Shown: positions 36,344 through 45,638, counted from the first letter of the stretch. The stretch: 64,000 nucleotides of DNA from Micromonospora lupini str. Lupac 08 (GCF_000297395.2 NZ_HF570108.1:396738-460737), one strand, 5' to 3'. Made by a program: numbers and translations. The notes: generated by a model not told the origin, from the sequence alone.

Positions 36344-37623
36344 TGCCGGACGTCTTCGCCGATCTGGTCGGCCAGGACGAGGCGGTCGCCGAACTGCGCC
36401 GGGCCGCCGGCGCGGCGGCGGCCGTGCTGCGCGCCGGCGCCGCCGACCGGTCACCCGCGCTGGTCACCGCAGGCCCGGCCGGCGCCGCCGAGGCAGCGCC
36501 CGAGGCCTGTGACACCGAGCCCGGCGCGCTGGACCCGTCGACCGGGATGACGCACGCCTGGATCTTCACCGGGCCGCCCGGTTCCGGTCGCTCGGTCGCC
36601 GCCCGGGCCTTCGCCGCCGCCCTGCAGTGCACGTACGGCACCGGCTGCGGCGAGTGCCCCGGCTGCCACACCACGATGGGCGGCACCAACGCCGACGTCC
36701 GGATGGTGGTGCCGGAGGGGCTCTCCATCGGCGTCGGCGAGATGCGCGCGCTGGTGCTGCGGGCGGCCAGCACCCCGTCCGGCGGCCGCTGGCAGGTGGT
36801 GGTCATCGAGGACGCCGACCGGCTCACCGAGGCGGCCGGCAACGCACTGCTCAAGGCCATCGAGGAGCCCCCACCGCGCACGGTCTTCCTGCTCTGCGCC
36901 CCGTCCACCCACCCGGACGACATCTCGGTGACCATCCGGTCGCGCTGTCGTGTCGTACCCCTGCGGCAGCCGCCGGCCGCGGCGGTGGCCGAGGTGCTGG
37001 TCCGTCGGGACGGCATCGCGCCCGACGTGGCGCAGTGGGCGGCGGCGGCCGCGCAGGGGCACGTGGGTCGGGCCCGCCGGCTGGCCCGCGACCCGGAGGC
37101 CCGCAAGCGGCGTGAGGCGGTGCTCGCCGTACCGCGGCGGCTGACCGGCGTCGGCGCGGCGTTCGACGCGGCGTCCGCGCTGATCGAGGCGGCCGAGGCG
37201 GAGGCCGAAGCGTCGGTGTCCGAGGCCGATGCGACCGAACGGGCCGCGCTGGAGACCGCGCTCGGCGCGGGCGGCACCGGCCGGGGCGCGGCCGGCGCGA
37301 TGCGCGGCGCCGCCGGGCAGCTCAAGGAGCTGGAGAAGCGGCAGAAGTCACGGGCCACCCGGGCCCAGCGGGATGCGCTGGACCGGGCGCTCGTCGACCT
37401 GGCCGGCTTCTACCGGGACGCGCTCACCATGGCGCTGCGGGCTCCGGTCGACCCCGTGCACACCGACACCGCCGCGCTGGCCGGCGCGGGGGCCCAGAAG
37501 TGGGACGCCGAGGGGTCGCTGCGCCGGCTGGAGGCCGTCCTCGCCTGCCGGGCGGCGATCGAGGCGAACGTCAAGCCACGGATCGCGGTCGAAGCCATGA
37601 TGCTCGCTCTCTGGAAGGGCTGA
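36343..37623 (+). CDS. holB: DNA polymerase III delta' subunit
   Basis: Clamp-loader subunit of 426 residues. The AAA+ core begins with MPDVFADLVGQDEAVAELRRA. Its Walker A is degenerate (GPPGSGRS, Arg for Lys), as expected for the non-hydrolysing delta' subunit. The zinc module CGECPGCHTTMGG, VVIEDADRLTEAAGNALLKAIEEPP and the SRC motif (RSRCRVVPL) follow. An Ala/Glu-rich helical insertion spans about residues 280-340. It starts inside the stop of the dTMP kinase gene; tmk-holB pairing is common. Confidence 0.93.
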   Translation: MPDVFADLVGQDEAVAELRRAAGAAAAVLRAGAADRSPALVTAGPAGAAEAAPEACDTEPGALDPSTGMTHAWIFTGPPGSGRSVAARAFAAALQCTYGTGCGECPGCHTTMGGTNADVRMVVPEGLSIGVGEMRALVLRAASTPSGGRWQVVVIEDADRLTEAAGNALLKAIEEPPPRTVFLLCAPSTHPDDISVTIRSRCRVVPLRQPPAAAVAEVLVRRDGIAPDVAQWAAAAAQGHVGRARRLARDPEARKRREAVLAVPRRLTGVGAAFDAASALIEAAEAEAEASVSEADATERAALETALGAGGTGRGAAGAMRGAAGQLKELEKRQKSRATRAQRDALDRALVDLAGFYRDALTMALRAPVDPVHTDTAALAGAGAQKWDAEGSLRRLEAVLACRAAIEANVKPRIAVEAMMLALWKG

Positions 37624-37640
37624 CCCGCAGCTCCAGCCGG

Positions 37641-37649
37641 TTGTCCACA
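37641..37649 (+). promoter_or_regulatory. DnaA box after holB
   Basis: A single TTGTCCACA, identical to the two boxes before ssd, lies between holB and the YbaB-like gene. A hairpin GTGCCGT/ACGGCAC follows at 37689-37712. A lone 9-mer may be chance. Confidence 0.3.
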
Positions 37650-37745
37650 GCCATCGACACGCGCGATTGCTGTGCGGTACGGTCCGGTGTGCCGTGGTGA
37701 CGGCAACGGCACGCTCAGTGAGGGGCCATCCGGGAGGAGTCGCCG

Positions 37746-38075
37746 ATGCCGCGGGGGGAGATCGACGAGGCCTGGATCGAGGAGGCGGTGCGGCGCTACC
37801 GCCGCATCGAATCGCTGCAGGCCGAGTTCGACCAGGCCGTGTCGACAGTCGAGGTCACCGTCCGGTCGCCGGACGGGTTGGTCGAGGTGGTGGTCACCGC
37901 CGGCGGGCGGATCACCGACGTCCGGTTCCTCGGGCCGCTGCACACCCGCAGCCCACGAGACGTGGCCGGCTCGGTGCAGGCCGCCGTCACCGCGGCCGCC
38001 GACGCCGCCGAGTGGGCCCGGGAGAAGCTGCACAACGAGACGTTCGCCGCCTACCGACCGCTCGCGGGGGCCTGA
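37746..38075 (+). CDS. YbaB/EbfC-like small protein
   Basis: A 109-residue protein resembling the YbaB/EbfC family, often found with type VII secretion genes: helix RRYRRIESLQAEFDQAVSTV, strand pair EVTVRSPDGLVEVVVTAGG, then ITDVRFLG and a long helix. True YbaB proteins bind DNA as dimers, but variants beside WXG proteins may act as secretion-associated factors. GGGAGGAG precedes the ATG. It heads a three-gene set that ends with two WXG-like proteins. Confidence 0.75.
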   Translation: MPRGEIDEAWIEEAVRRYRRIESLQAEFDQAVSTVEVTVRSPDGLVEVVVTAGGRITDVRFLGPLHTRSPRDVAGSVQAAVTAAADAAEWAREKLHNETFAAYRPLAGA

Positions 38076-38076
38076 C

Positions 38077-38382
38077 ATGGACACGCTGCGCGCGCTTGCC
38101 TCCCGGCTCGACGAGGCGAGCGCCACGCTCACCACCCTGTCCCACACGGTCACCGCCAGCGACCCCGCCCAGGCCGCGTTCGGTGCCGACGCACCGGGCC
38201 GCCCCGGCGAGATCGGTCGGGCGCTGCACCGCCAGTGGACCGCTGCCACCGACGACCGGGCCCGCGAGGCACGAGCCGCCGCCGGTCGGCTCGCCGCCGC
38301 CGCCTCGGCGGTCCGCGAGGCCGCCGACCGGTACGCCGAGGTCGACCGCGCGGCCCGCCGCCGGATCATCGGGGAGCCGTGA
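38077..38382 (+). CDS. EspC/ESX-like small helical protein
   Basis: A 101-residue, almost wholly helical protein (LASRLDEASATLTTLSHTV, then WTAATDDRAREARAAAGRLA) of the size and helical-hairpin style of ESX/WXG-family secreted partners; a W near residue 53 sits between the helices. The ATG at 38077 lies one base after the preceding stop, and its TGA overlaps the next ATG. No signal peptide is present. Assignment rests on shape and neighbours. Confidence 0.6.
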   Translation: MDTLRALASRLDEASATLTTLSHTVTASDPAQAAFGADAPGRPGEIGRALHRQWTAATDDRAREARAAAGRLAAAASAVREAADRYAEVDRAARRRIIGEP

Positions 38383-39062
38383 TGGACCCACTGGAGCGGC
38401 TCGCCGAACCGGGCCTCGACCTGCTCGGCCGGGTGGACGCGTTGCTCGCGGCCGGCGTTCCGGAGGGGCACCGCGTCTGGCCTCTGCTGCGCCGGATGCA
38501 GGTGCTGCCGGGTGACGCCGTCCGTGGCTTCCTCTACCTCCACCCGGCGCCGCTCGCCAGCGCCGGGCACGCGGTGCGCCGGCTGGTCCGGGGGTACGAC
38601 GACGTCGGTGCCGCGCTCACCGACCCGGTGCTCTGGTCCGGCCCGGCCGCCTCGGCGTACGGGCAGGAGCGCGCGGCGTTGCTGCGCCATCTTGACGAGG
38701 GCCCGGAGAGCCTGGTCGGTCGACTGGACTCCACCGCCGGGTACGCGGACGCGCTCGCCGACTGGGTGGAGGGCAGCCGGCTCGCCCTGGCCCGCACGAT
38801 CGCCGACGTGCTGCGCTCGGCCGAGGCGGTGGCCGTGGTCGCCGCCACCGCCGCCGGTCCGCCGACCCGCCTGACGCCGGTCGGGCCGGGTGTCGCCGAC
38901 GCAGCCGAGATCGCCGCGCGGGTGCTGGCGGTGCTGTGCGTCGCGTACGACGGCGCCGAAACGCTGCTGCGCCAGTGGGCGCCGAGCCTGGCCGAGTCCA
39001 CCTGGCGGTCGCCGATGGACGGCCGTCCCCGCTACGACCAGCCCACCCGGGTCGGCTGGTAG
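38382..39062 (+). CDS. WXG-motif helical protein, possible type VII substrate
   Basis: A 226-residue helical protein. The segment DPVLWSGPAASAYGQERAAL (W near residue 85) matches the WxG turn plus following helix of WXG100 proteins, here inside a longer chain. The first 65 residues form a separate domain with GVPEGHRVWPLLRRMQ. The last part has an alanine-rich helix pair. It starts by TGATG inside the previous gene. The triad is 6 kb from the main secretion locus and points the opposite way from its operon. Confidence 0.6.
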   Translation: MDPLERLAEPGLDLLGRVDALLAAGVPEGHRVWPLLRRMQVLPGDAVRGFLYLHPAPLASAGHAVRRLVRGYDDVGAALTDPVLWSGPAASAYGQERAALLRHLDEGPESLVGRLDSTAGYADALADWVEGSRLALARTIADVLRSAEAVAVVAATAAGPPTRLTPVGPGVADAAEIAARVLAVLCVAYDGAETLLRQWAPSLAESTWRSPMDGRPRYDQPTRVGW

Positions 39063-39347
39063 CCGATCGCCGCGTCCCCGGACAGGCCACGGCGTCGCTC
39101 GCGGGCGCCCGAGCAGAGTCGGCGCCCACGGCGACGCCGTGGTCTTCCCCCTGCACCCCCCGCAGGTCTGCCTCCACTCAACGCCGCCCGGAGACGTTTG
39201 TCCCCCACCCGCGGCCGGATTCAACCGTCCGGGCGAGGCTCAACGGCACGACGGGTGGCCCGGCAATAGGTCGAGTCGACGGTCATGGATGGCGATGGCG
39301 GGATCGGCCGCTGCGTCCTTTGCGGTGATGCGTCGTAAGGTGGGGGG
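39063..39347. other. Gap before the PSP1 gene
   Basis: 285 bp without a convincing gene or hairpin. Codon bias is weaker than in the flanking genes. The TGGGGGG just before 39348 serves as ribosome site of the PSP1 gene. Confidence 0.4.
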
Positions 39348-40187
39348 ATGGGCATGCTCTGCGCGGTCAGCTTCAACCGGTACGGGCGCCTCTACTACCT
39401 CGACCCGGGCGAGTTGCGCCCGCAGGTGGGCGACCGGGTGCTGGTGCCTACCGACGACGGGCCCGAGGTGGCCGAGTGCGTCTGGGCCGCCCAGTGGGTG
39501 ACCGAGGAGACCGACGGTTTCCCCCGGCTGGTCGGGCTGGCCGGCGACGACGACCTGCGCCGGGACGAGGCGCTGCGCCGACGTAAGGCCGAGGCGAAGG
39601 TGGCGGCGAAGCGGCTGATCCGTGCGCACGGCCTTCCGATGAAGGTGGTGGCAGTCGACCACGTGCTCGGCTCGGGCGACGGCGGCGGCGAGCGCAGCAC
39701 CGTCTACTTCACCGCCCCGCACCGGGTGGACTTCCGTTCCCTGGTCCGTGACCTGGGCGCCACCCTGCACTGCCGGGTCGAGCTGCGGCAGCTCTCGGCA
39801 CGGGACTCGGCGCGCGTCCAGGGCGGCATCGGCTCCTGCGGTCGGGATCTGTGCTGCGCGACGTTCCTCACCGACTTCGAGCCGGTCACCATCCGGATGG
39901 CCAAGGACCAGGATCTGCCGCTGAACCCGCTGCGCATCTCGGGGGCGTGTGGCCGGTTGATGTGCTGCCTGAAGTACGAGCACCCGCTGTACCAGCGTTT
40001 CCAGGCGACCGCGCCGGCCGTCGGCAGCCGGGTCTCCACCCCCGAGGGCGACGGTCGGGTGGTCGGCCACAGCGTGCCGCGCGACGCGGTGACCGTCCGC
40101 CTCGACGCCGACGGCTCCCGCTGCTCCTGCTCCCGCGCCTCCGTCTGCGCTCCCCGCCAAGCCCACGACCAGCACTACACCCCGTAA
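39348..40187 (+). CDS. PSP1/RicT family protein
   Basis: A 279-residue protein with the PSP1 C-terminal domain. RicT of Bacillus, in the same family, binds an iron-sulfur cluster with partners and influences RNA processing. The conserved cysteines are here: GGIGSCGRDLCCATFL, then SGACGRLMCCLKYEH, giving the typical C-x3-CC and C-x3-CC set. The basic region ALRRRKAEAKVAAKRLIRAHGL precedes. The C-terminal tail adds three further Cys (SRCSCSRASVCA). Its place after holB matches the tmk-holB-PSP1 arrangement of many Gram-positive genomes. Confidence 0.9.
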   Translation: MGMLCAVSFNRYGRLYYLDPGELRPQVGDRVLVPTDDGPEVAECVWAAQWVTEETDGFPRLVGLAGDDDLRRDEALRRRKAEAKVAAKRLIRAHGLPMKVVAVDHVLGSGDGGGERSTVYFTAPHRVDFRSLVRDLGATLHCRVELRQLSARDSARVQGGIGSCGRDLCCATFLTDFEPVTIRMAKDQDLPLNPLRISGACGRLMCCLKYEHPLYQRFQATAPAVGSRVSTPEGDGRVVGHSVPRDAVTVRLDADGSRCSCSRASVCAPRQAHDQHYTP

Positions 40188-40219
40188 CTCCCCTTGCTCG
40201 CGGGTCAGCTCGCGGCGCT

Positions 40220-40267
40220 CAAGAGGTTGGCGTCACCCGGGGCCCGGTTTCTGACGCGAACCTCTTG
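40220..40267. terminator. Bidirectional terminator between PSP1 and metallophosphoesterase genes
   Basis: Arms CAAGAGGTTGGCGTCA (40220-40235) and TGACGCGAACCTCTTG (40252-40267) pair over 16 positions with a single G-G mismatch. The genes on both sides are convergent. Confidence 0.82.
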
Positions 40268-40290
40268 ATCAACCGGCGCCTGGGTCGGGG

Positions 40291-42027
40291 TCAGCGCAGG
40301 ACTATCGGGGATTCCGTCAGGTGGGGGTTCAGCGGGGTTTTCGGGGTCAGCCAGCTCGCGGTGGGGGAGTCGTCGGGGTTCACCTGCCAGTCGCGGGAGA
40401 CCCGGTCCACCCCGATCGGGTAGACGGTGAGCGTGCCGTCCGGGTCGATGCGCAGCCGCAGGAACGACTTGGAATCCTCGATGCCCTGCCCGGCGAACAG
40501 TTCGTTGACGTTCACCCCGAACGAACCGGCGACCAGCAGGTACGCCGCCACCAGCTGACTGGCCACCAGGCCGATGACCGGGCCGTACAGCACTGCCGCT
40601 GCGGCCGCCGGCAACGGCCACGGCCAGTCGTAGAACGGCAGCGCCAACCAGACCCACGTGCCGCCTGCGGCCAGCGCCACCTGGGCCACGCCGTGGCTGA
40701 CGCCGAGAATCCAGTGCCGCGCATGCCGCTTGCCGTTGGCGCTGGGCGGCTTGGCGAACAGAGCCGCCGCCACCACGGTCACGAGCACCATCAGCACCAG
40801 CGGGACGCTGAACAGTCGCTGGTTGGTGCTGTCGGCCCAGTTCGCCGTCGCGCCCGCCATGGCCAGCATCAGCAGGGTGTGCAGGGTGCCGAGCAGGGTG
40901 GTGAAGCCCGGATTGCGGAAGGGCAGTCGGGCGAAGATGCCCCAGCCGTAGCGTCGGGAGCGGGCCGCGTCCGGATAGCGGGCCACCAGGTCGTACGGCT
41001 GGGTGCGGCTGGCCCGTCGGGTCAGCGTGTCCCGGGGCGGCACCTCGATGCGTTCCGGCAGCTTGTGCGTGGGGTACAGGTACGCCCCGCCGCCGCCACA
41101 GGTGATCAACTGCCGGTCCGGGCCGGCATAGCGGGCGTAGTGGTGCAGGTCGCCGGAGAGCAGCAGCCGCACCTGCGCCCCCGTCGGGTCGATGATGGTC
41201 CGGACGAAGTAGTCGATCGAGTCGTACGCCGTGGGGTCGTCGGCGGCCTTGACCCACGTCGGCGACGGCGCCGCGATGATCACCTTTGACTCCGGGGTGA
41301 GCCGCCGGGCCACCTCGTCGAAGTAGGCCAACTGCGGGTCGTCCAGGTACGAGCCGGACTGGTCGTCCACGCCCAGCAGCCACCAGCCGGCCGGCAGCTC
41401 CACAGCGAAGTACGACCGCGACTGCCCGGTGCGCCAGCCGGCGAAGTTGCGGTCCCGCGAGCGGACGAACAGCCGCAGGAAAGCGGTCAGGCCGTCGTAC
41501 CAGTCATGGTTGCCCGGCACCGCGAACAGCGTGGGACGGTCGGGCGGGGTCGCCGGCAGCGCGGCCTGGTAGGGCCCCTTGCACCGGTTCTCGTACTCCG
41601 CGTAGGCCGCCGACGGGTACACCTGGTCCCCGCCCATCACCAGGGTCTGCGCCCGGGGCAGCCGGTGCCCGTCCACTGTCAGCTCCGGCTGCGCCAGCAG
41701 GTACGCGACGGAGTAGGTGGCGTGGAAGCCGTCACCCAGGTCGGCCACGTAGTCGAGCCAGAGCCCGCCGTCCGGCCCGGCCTGGCGGAAGATGTCGTCG
41801 CCGAAGGCGTTCTGCAACTCGCGCTTGTCCAGGTAGGCGCCGAAGAGGATCGCCAGCAGCGTCCGGATGCCGGTGCTGATCAACAGGAACGGGGCCAGCC
41901 AGGGCACCGGCTTGCGGGGGGTGAAGCCCAGCTCCAGCGGATCGGTGGAGCGCGGCCGGCGAGGGGCCCGCTCCCCGTCGGGTTGCTCGCCCGTCGGGGT
42001 CTGGTGATCGTCGCGTTCGTCACTCAC
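40291..42027 (-). CDS. Membrane metallophosphoesterase
   Basis: A 578-residue protein with a calcineurin-like phosphoesterase domain joined to membrane helices. Metal-binding motifs occur in order: DLGDGFHATYS, MGGDQVYP, VPGNHDWYDG and SGDLHHYARY (residues about 95-305). One hydrophobic segment precedes (WLAPFLLISTGIRTLLAIL), and four or five follow after residue 370. The substrate is unknown; lipid-linked or nucleotide phosphates are possible. The ATG is preceded by little of a ribosome site. Transcribed toward PSP1. Confidence 0.85.
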   Translation of the reverse strand: MSDERDDHQTPTGEQPDGERAPRRPRSTDPLELGFTPRKPVPWLAPFLLISTGIRTLLAILFGAYLDKRELQNAFGDDIFRQAGPDGGLWLDYVADLGDGFHATYSVAYLLAQPELTVDGHRLPRAQTLVMGGDQVYPSAAYAEYENRCKGPYQAALPATPPDRPTLFAVPGNHDWYDGLTAFLRLFVRSRDRNFAGWRTGQSRSYFAVELPAGWWLLGVDDQSGSYLDDPQLAYFDEVARRLTPESKVIIAAPSPTWVKAADDPTAYDSIDYFVRTIIDPTGAQVRLLLSGDLHHYARYAGPDRQLITCGGGGAYLYPTHKLPERIEVPPRDTLTRRASRTQPYDLVARYPDAARSRRYGWGIFARLPFRNPGFTTLLGTLHTLLMLAMAGATANWADSTNQRLFSVPLVLMVLVTVVAAALFAKPPSANGKRHARHWILGVSHGVAQVALAAGGTWVWLALPFYDWPWPLPAAAAAVLYGPVIGLVASQLVAAYLLVAGSFGVNVNELFAGQGIEDSKSFLRLRIDPDGTLTVYPIGVDRVSRDWQVNPDDSPTASWLTPKTPLNPHLTESPIVLR

Positions 42028-42169
42028 GCGCCGCAGCGTAGTACCGGTGCCCGTGAAGCGCTGTCCGGTAATCCGCCAGATGGTGCTGTTGTCCGGTTGG
42101 TGCCAGCGGAGGCGCTGGGGTATCCCGTTCGGCCCGGGGTCGGGGGGTGCCGTACACTTGCTGATCGTT

Positions 42170-42246
42170 GCCGCCTTAGCTCAGTCGGCTAGAGCGACGC
42201 ACTCGTAATGCGTAGGTCGACGGTTCGATTCCGTCAGGCGGCTCCA
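42170..42246 (+). tRNA. tRNA-Thr (anticodon CGU)
   Basis: Cloverleaf fully paired: acceptor GCCGCCT/AGGCGGC, D stem GCTC/GAGC, anticodon stem ACGCA/TGCGT with loop CTCGTAA (anticodon CGT at 42204-42206), T arm GACGG-TTCGATT-CCGTC, and an encoded CCA end. Reads ACG codons. Confidence 0.97.
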
Positions 42247-42249
42247 CTG

Positions 42250-42296
42250 AAAGGCCCAGGTCACCGGCTTGATCGCCGATCATGACCTGGGCCTTT
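42250..42296 (+). terminator. Terminator of the tRNA gene
   Basis: A perfect 14-bp stem, AAAGGCCCAGGTCA and its complement, ending in TTTT directly downstream of the tRNA. Confidence 0.92.
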
Positions 42297-42410
42297 TGCT
42301 TGACCGATGTCGTGTAGCCGGGCCGACGCCACGAGCACCTCACGATCCTCGCTCGGCACACACCGAGCGGGGCGTCGCTCGTATCGGTGGGACCGCAACG
42401 CTCGGTCGAC

Positions 42411-43163
42411 TCAGGTGCCCGGCCGGCTCCGGCAGTACTCGCCCGGAGTCATCCCGAAGTAGGCCCGGAACGCCTGGATGAACGAGCTGGGGCCGCTGTA
42501 GCCGCTGGCAGCGGCGGTCGTGGTCACCGACTCGCCCTCGGCGATCAACCTGAGCGAGTGCTGCAATCGCAACTGCGTCCGCCAGTGCGGGAACGACATT
42601 CCGGTCTGCTCCCGGAACAGCCGGCTGAGGGTACGCGCGCCGGCCCCCACGGCCATGCCCAACTCGGCGAGGGTGCGGTGGTCGGTGGGGTCGTCGAGCA
42701 GGATCTCGGCAAGGTCCCGCAGTCGGGGATCGGCCGGGTACGGCAGGCGCAGGCGTAACGTGGCCGCCCGGACCAGCTGGTCAAGAGCCACGCGTTCGAG
42801 GTTGTCCCGTTCGTCGTCGGTCAGCTCCTCGCCGTCGGTGAGGCTGACGATCACCTCGCGCAGCAGGGGCGAGACGGATAGGGCGGTCGGTTGGTCCACG
42901 CCCAGCGGGTTCAGTGGACGGTCGAACATGATCGCGCGCATGTCGGTGGGTCCGTACGCCCGATGGGCATGGGCTACGCCGGCCGGAATCCATACCGCCC
43001 GGTCCGGTGGCACCGTCCACATCCCCGTCGGCGTCGACACTCCGAGCACGCCGTTGCGGGGGCAGACAAGCTGGTGGCGTGCGTGGTCGTGCCAGTCGAT
43101 CCGGTCACGGTCGGCCAAGGGCACCCGGGCGGGGCCGTCCACATCTTGGCTGCTTGGCGACAT
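42411..43163 (-). CDS. AraC family regulator with cupin sensor
   Basis: A 250-residue regulator. The N-terminal cupin part has DWHDHARHQLVCPRNGVLGV and WIPAGVAHAHRAYG. The C-terminal AraC domain holds two HTHs: RTLAELGMAVGAGARTLSRLF and TTTAAASGYSGPSSFIQAFRAYF (each quoted partly), closing with GMTPGEYCR. It is divergent from the Fsr-like exporter with 77 bp between, a classic regulator-transporter pair, so it probably controls that gene. ATG 43163 is chosen; 43229 would overlap the exporter promoter. Confidence 0.85.
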   Translation of the reverse strand: MSPSSQDVDGPARVPLADRDRIDWHDHARHQLVCPRNGVLGVSTPTGMWTVPPDRAVWIPAGVAHAHRAYGPTDMRAIMFDRPLNPLGVDQPTALSVSPLLREVIVSLTDGEELTDDERDNLERVALDQLVRAATLRLRLPYPADPRLRDLAEILLDDPTDHRTLAELGMAVGAGARTLSRLFREQTGMSFPHWRTQLRLQHSLRLIAEGESVTTTAAASGYSGPSSFIQAFRAYFGMTPGEYCRSRPGT

Positions 43164-43240
43164 TAATCGGCAGGGTATCAATAGCCGGCATCCGGGATGA
43201 TCGGGCATTCTTCCTCCAGCAACCCGCAAGAAGAGAGCTG

Positions 43241-44437
43241 ATGGTGGCGGAGACGAACAGCCGAGCCAACCCTGGTCCGGCGCTGGCAGTGGCCGAGGAG
43301 TCGGACAGACAACCGTCGGCGTGGCGGCGGATGCGCCTGTGGGGCGCGGCCCACGCGGTCGACGACCTCTACCAGGGTCTGGTGCCGGCCTGCGTTCCGT
43401 ACTTCGTACTGGATCGCCACTACAGCTACGTCGCCGCCGGCGGTCTCACGCTCGCAGCGACCCTGGGCAGCTCAATTCCTCAGCCCTTCATCGGCGTCGC
43501 CGTCGATCGTTGCCGGCTCGACTGGTTGGCTGGGGCGGGAGTGACGCTCGCCGGAGTCGGGCTCGGTCTCTCCGGTCTCATGCACAGTTACGTGGCGGTC
43601 TGGCTTCTGCTCCTCGCGTCGGGACTCGGCGTGGCGATGTTCCATCCGGCCGCCGGAAAGTCGGCCCGGGTGGCGGCGGGCGACAGCACGACGGCGATGA
43701 GCATCTTCGCCGCCGGGGGCAGCGTCGGGTTCTTTCTGGCGCCCGTGCTGGCCACTCCCGCCCTGATCGCGATGGGCGTCGGAGCGACAGCGCTCTTCAT
43801 CCCGCCGGCTGTGCTCATGGGTTTCCTGCTGTACCGGAAGCGGCTACAGCGGCCGGCCGCGCGCGACGTTTCCCACAACGGCCGGGACCGCTGGGTTCCG
43901 TTCCTGGTACTGACCTGCATCGAGACCGTCAGGTCGGTCGCCTTCTTCGGCGCGATCACCTTCATCGAGTTGTTCTGGATACGCCACCTCGGCGCGGGCA
44001 AGAGCCTCGCCGGCGCGGCGCTGGCGTGCTTCCTGATCGGCGGAGTGGCCGGGACGCTGCTGGGAGGCCGGATCGCCGACCGCGTCGGGATGGTGCGCAC
44101 CGTGCAGCTCGGCGCGATCGTCGCCATCCCCGCGCTCGTCGGCCTGCGACTCACGCCCGGTGAGTACCCACCGCTCGTCTTCGCCGTGCTCGCCGGCATC
44201 GCCCTGAACATCCCGTTCGCCGTGCTGGTCAAGCTGGGCCAGGACTACCTGCCGACGCGACCCGGCACCGCGGCGGGTGTGACGCTCGGGCTCGCCGTGA
44301 GCATCGGCGGCCTCCTCGCGCCCGTCCTCGGGGTGGCCGCCGAGGCCTGGGGCCCGCAGGGAGTGTTCACCATCATCTGTCTGATTCCCCTGGTGGCGCT
44401 CGCCCTCGGTGCGTTCCTGAGCGAGCCGCAGAAGTGA
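43241..44437 (+). CDS. MFS exporter, fosmidomycin-resistance (Fsr)-like
   Basis: A 398-residue, 12-segment major-facilitator protein. AHAVDDLYQGLVPACVPYFV and LGSSIPQPFIGVAVDR are the early marks of the Fsr group, and FHPAAGKSARVAAGDSTTAM follows in segment 4-5. The group exports fosmidomycin and other small compounds; the substrate here is unknown. GAAGAGAG precedes the ATG. Control by the divergent AraC protein is likely. Confidence 0.87.
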   Translation: MVAETNSRANPGPALAVAEESDRQPSAWRRMRLWGAAHAVDDLYQGLVPACVPYFVLDRHYSYVAAGGLTLAATLGSSIPQPFIGVAVDRCRLDWLAGAGVTLAGVGLGLSGLMHSYVAVWLLLLASGLGVAMFHPAAGKSARVAAGDSTTAMSIFAAGGSVGFFLAPVLATPALIAMGVGATALFIPPAVLMGFLLYRKRLQRPAARDVSHNGRDRWVPFLVLTCIETVRSVAFFGAITFIELFWIRHLGAGKSLAGAALACFLIGGVAGTLLGGRIADRVGMVRTVQLGAIVAIPALVGLRLTPGEYPPLVFAVLAGIALNIPFAVLVKLGQDYLPTRPGTAAGVTLGLAVSIGGLLAPVLGVAAEAWGPQGVFTIICLIPLVALALGAFLSEPQK

Positions 44438-44542
44438 CGGGGTACGCCGACCCGGGCGACAGGGTGATCGAGGCCGGGGACGTCGATGTCGTGCGGGAGG
44501 GCCGCCCGACACGCAGCGCTTTCTCGCGAGGTGATCTCCGCC

Positions 44543-45442
44543 GTGGCCGGTGAACGCCGATCCAGCACGGGCGTGCTGGCCGGAACCGCGGCGTACGTCA
44601 TCTGGGGTCTGTTGACCCTCTACTGGCCGCTGCTGGAGCCGGCGCCCGCGCTGGAGATCCTCGCCCACCGCATCGTCTGGTCGCTCGTCTTCGTCGTCAT
44701 CGTGCTGACGGTCCAACGCGACCTCAGCTGGTTGCGGGTGCTGCACCGCCAGCCCCGAGTCCTGGCGCTGCTGGCGGGCGCCGGCTGTTTCGTGGGCGCG
44801 AACTGGGGTCTCTACATCTGGGCGGTCAACAGCGGGCGGGTGATCGAGGCGGCCCTCGGCTACTACATCAACCCGCTCTTCAGCGCCCTTCTCGGCCTGG
44901 TGGTGCTGCGGGAGCGGATGGCGCTCGCGCAGTGGGCCGGCGTGGTCCTGGCCACGGCGGGCGTCGTGTGGCTGGGGATCGACGCCGGACGGCCGCCGTG
45001 GGTGGCGCTCGCCCTCGCCGCCACCTTCGGAATCTACGGGTTGTTTCGCAAGTGGGCGGCCATGCCGAGTTGGCGGGCGTTGGCGGTGGAGACGGCGGCG
45101 CTGGCCATTCCCGCCGCCGCGTACATCGCCTTTCTGTCGACGGCTGGCCGGAGTCACTTCGGGGACAGTCCGGTCCGGTCCGCGTTGTTCCTCAGCACCG
45201 GTCTGATCACCGCGCTGCCGCTTGTCCTGTTCGGCTTCGCGGCCGTCCGGACGCCCCTGACGGTCCTCGGGATGCTCCAGTTCCTGCTGCCGACCATGCA
45301 GTTCGTCATCGGCTACTTCGGACTGCACGAGTCGGTCAGCACCGCTGGCCTGGTCGCCTACTGCCTGGTCTGGGCCGGCGCGGCGTTCTTCCTGGCCTCC
45401 TACGCCTGGCGGCAGACCCGTCCCGAGGACCGCCGCACGTAG
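44543..45442 (+). CDS. rarD: EamA-family transporter RarD-like
   Basis: A 299-residue permease of the drug/metabolite superfamily with ten hydrophobic segments. RarD signatures are GTAAYVIWGLLTLYWPLL, LAHRIVWSLVFVVIVL, NWGLYIWAVNSGRVIEAALGYYINPL (quoted here only as LGYYINPL) and LQFLLPTMQFVIGYF near the end. The GTG at 44543 has GAGGTGAT eight bases upstream; GTG 44531 is the alternative. Substrate unknown. It lies 105 bp after the MFS gene and may be co-transcribed. Confidence 0.85.
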   Translation: MAGERRSSTGVLAGTAAYVIWGLLTLYWPLLEPAPALEILAHRIVWSLVFVVIVLTVQRDLSWLRVLHRQPRVLALLAGAGCFVGANWGLYIWAVNSGRVIEAALGYYINPLFSALLGLVVLRERMALAQWAGVVLATAGVVWLGIDAGRPPWVALALAATFGIYGLFRKWAAMPSWRALAVETAALAIPAAAYIAFLSTAGRSHFGDSPVRSALFLSTGLITALPLVLFGFAAVRTPLTVLGMLQFLLPTMQFVIGYFGLHESVSTAGLVAYCLVWAGAAFFLASYAWRQTRPEDRRT

Positions 45443-45638
45443 GACCTCCTCGCGGAGGGGCCGTCGCGCTCGACGCAGGTCGGCTCGTCGGTGGCTGGTG
45501 CGTTCGGCGATGCGGCGATGCGGCGATCGTAGGCGGCATCATCGTTGTCGGCATGTGTCAAATTCACGCGTAGCTTTGTGGCACGGGCCTCGTAGCATAG
45601 ACGCGGGACGTTGGATCGCAGAGTGCGGGAGGAGCGGC

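Noticed and set aside
42170..42246. tRNA-Thr as integration site of a mobile element
   Set aside because: No integrase, excisionase or second copy of the tRNA 3' end is seen downstream, and the flanking genes look chromosomal.
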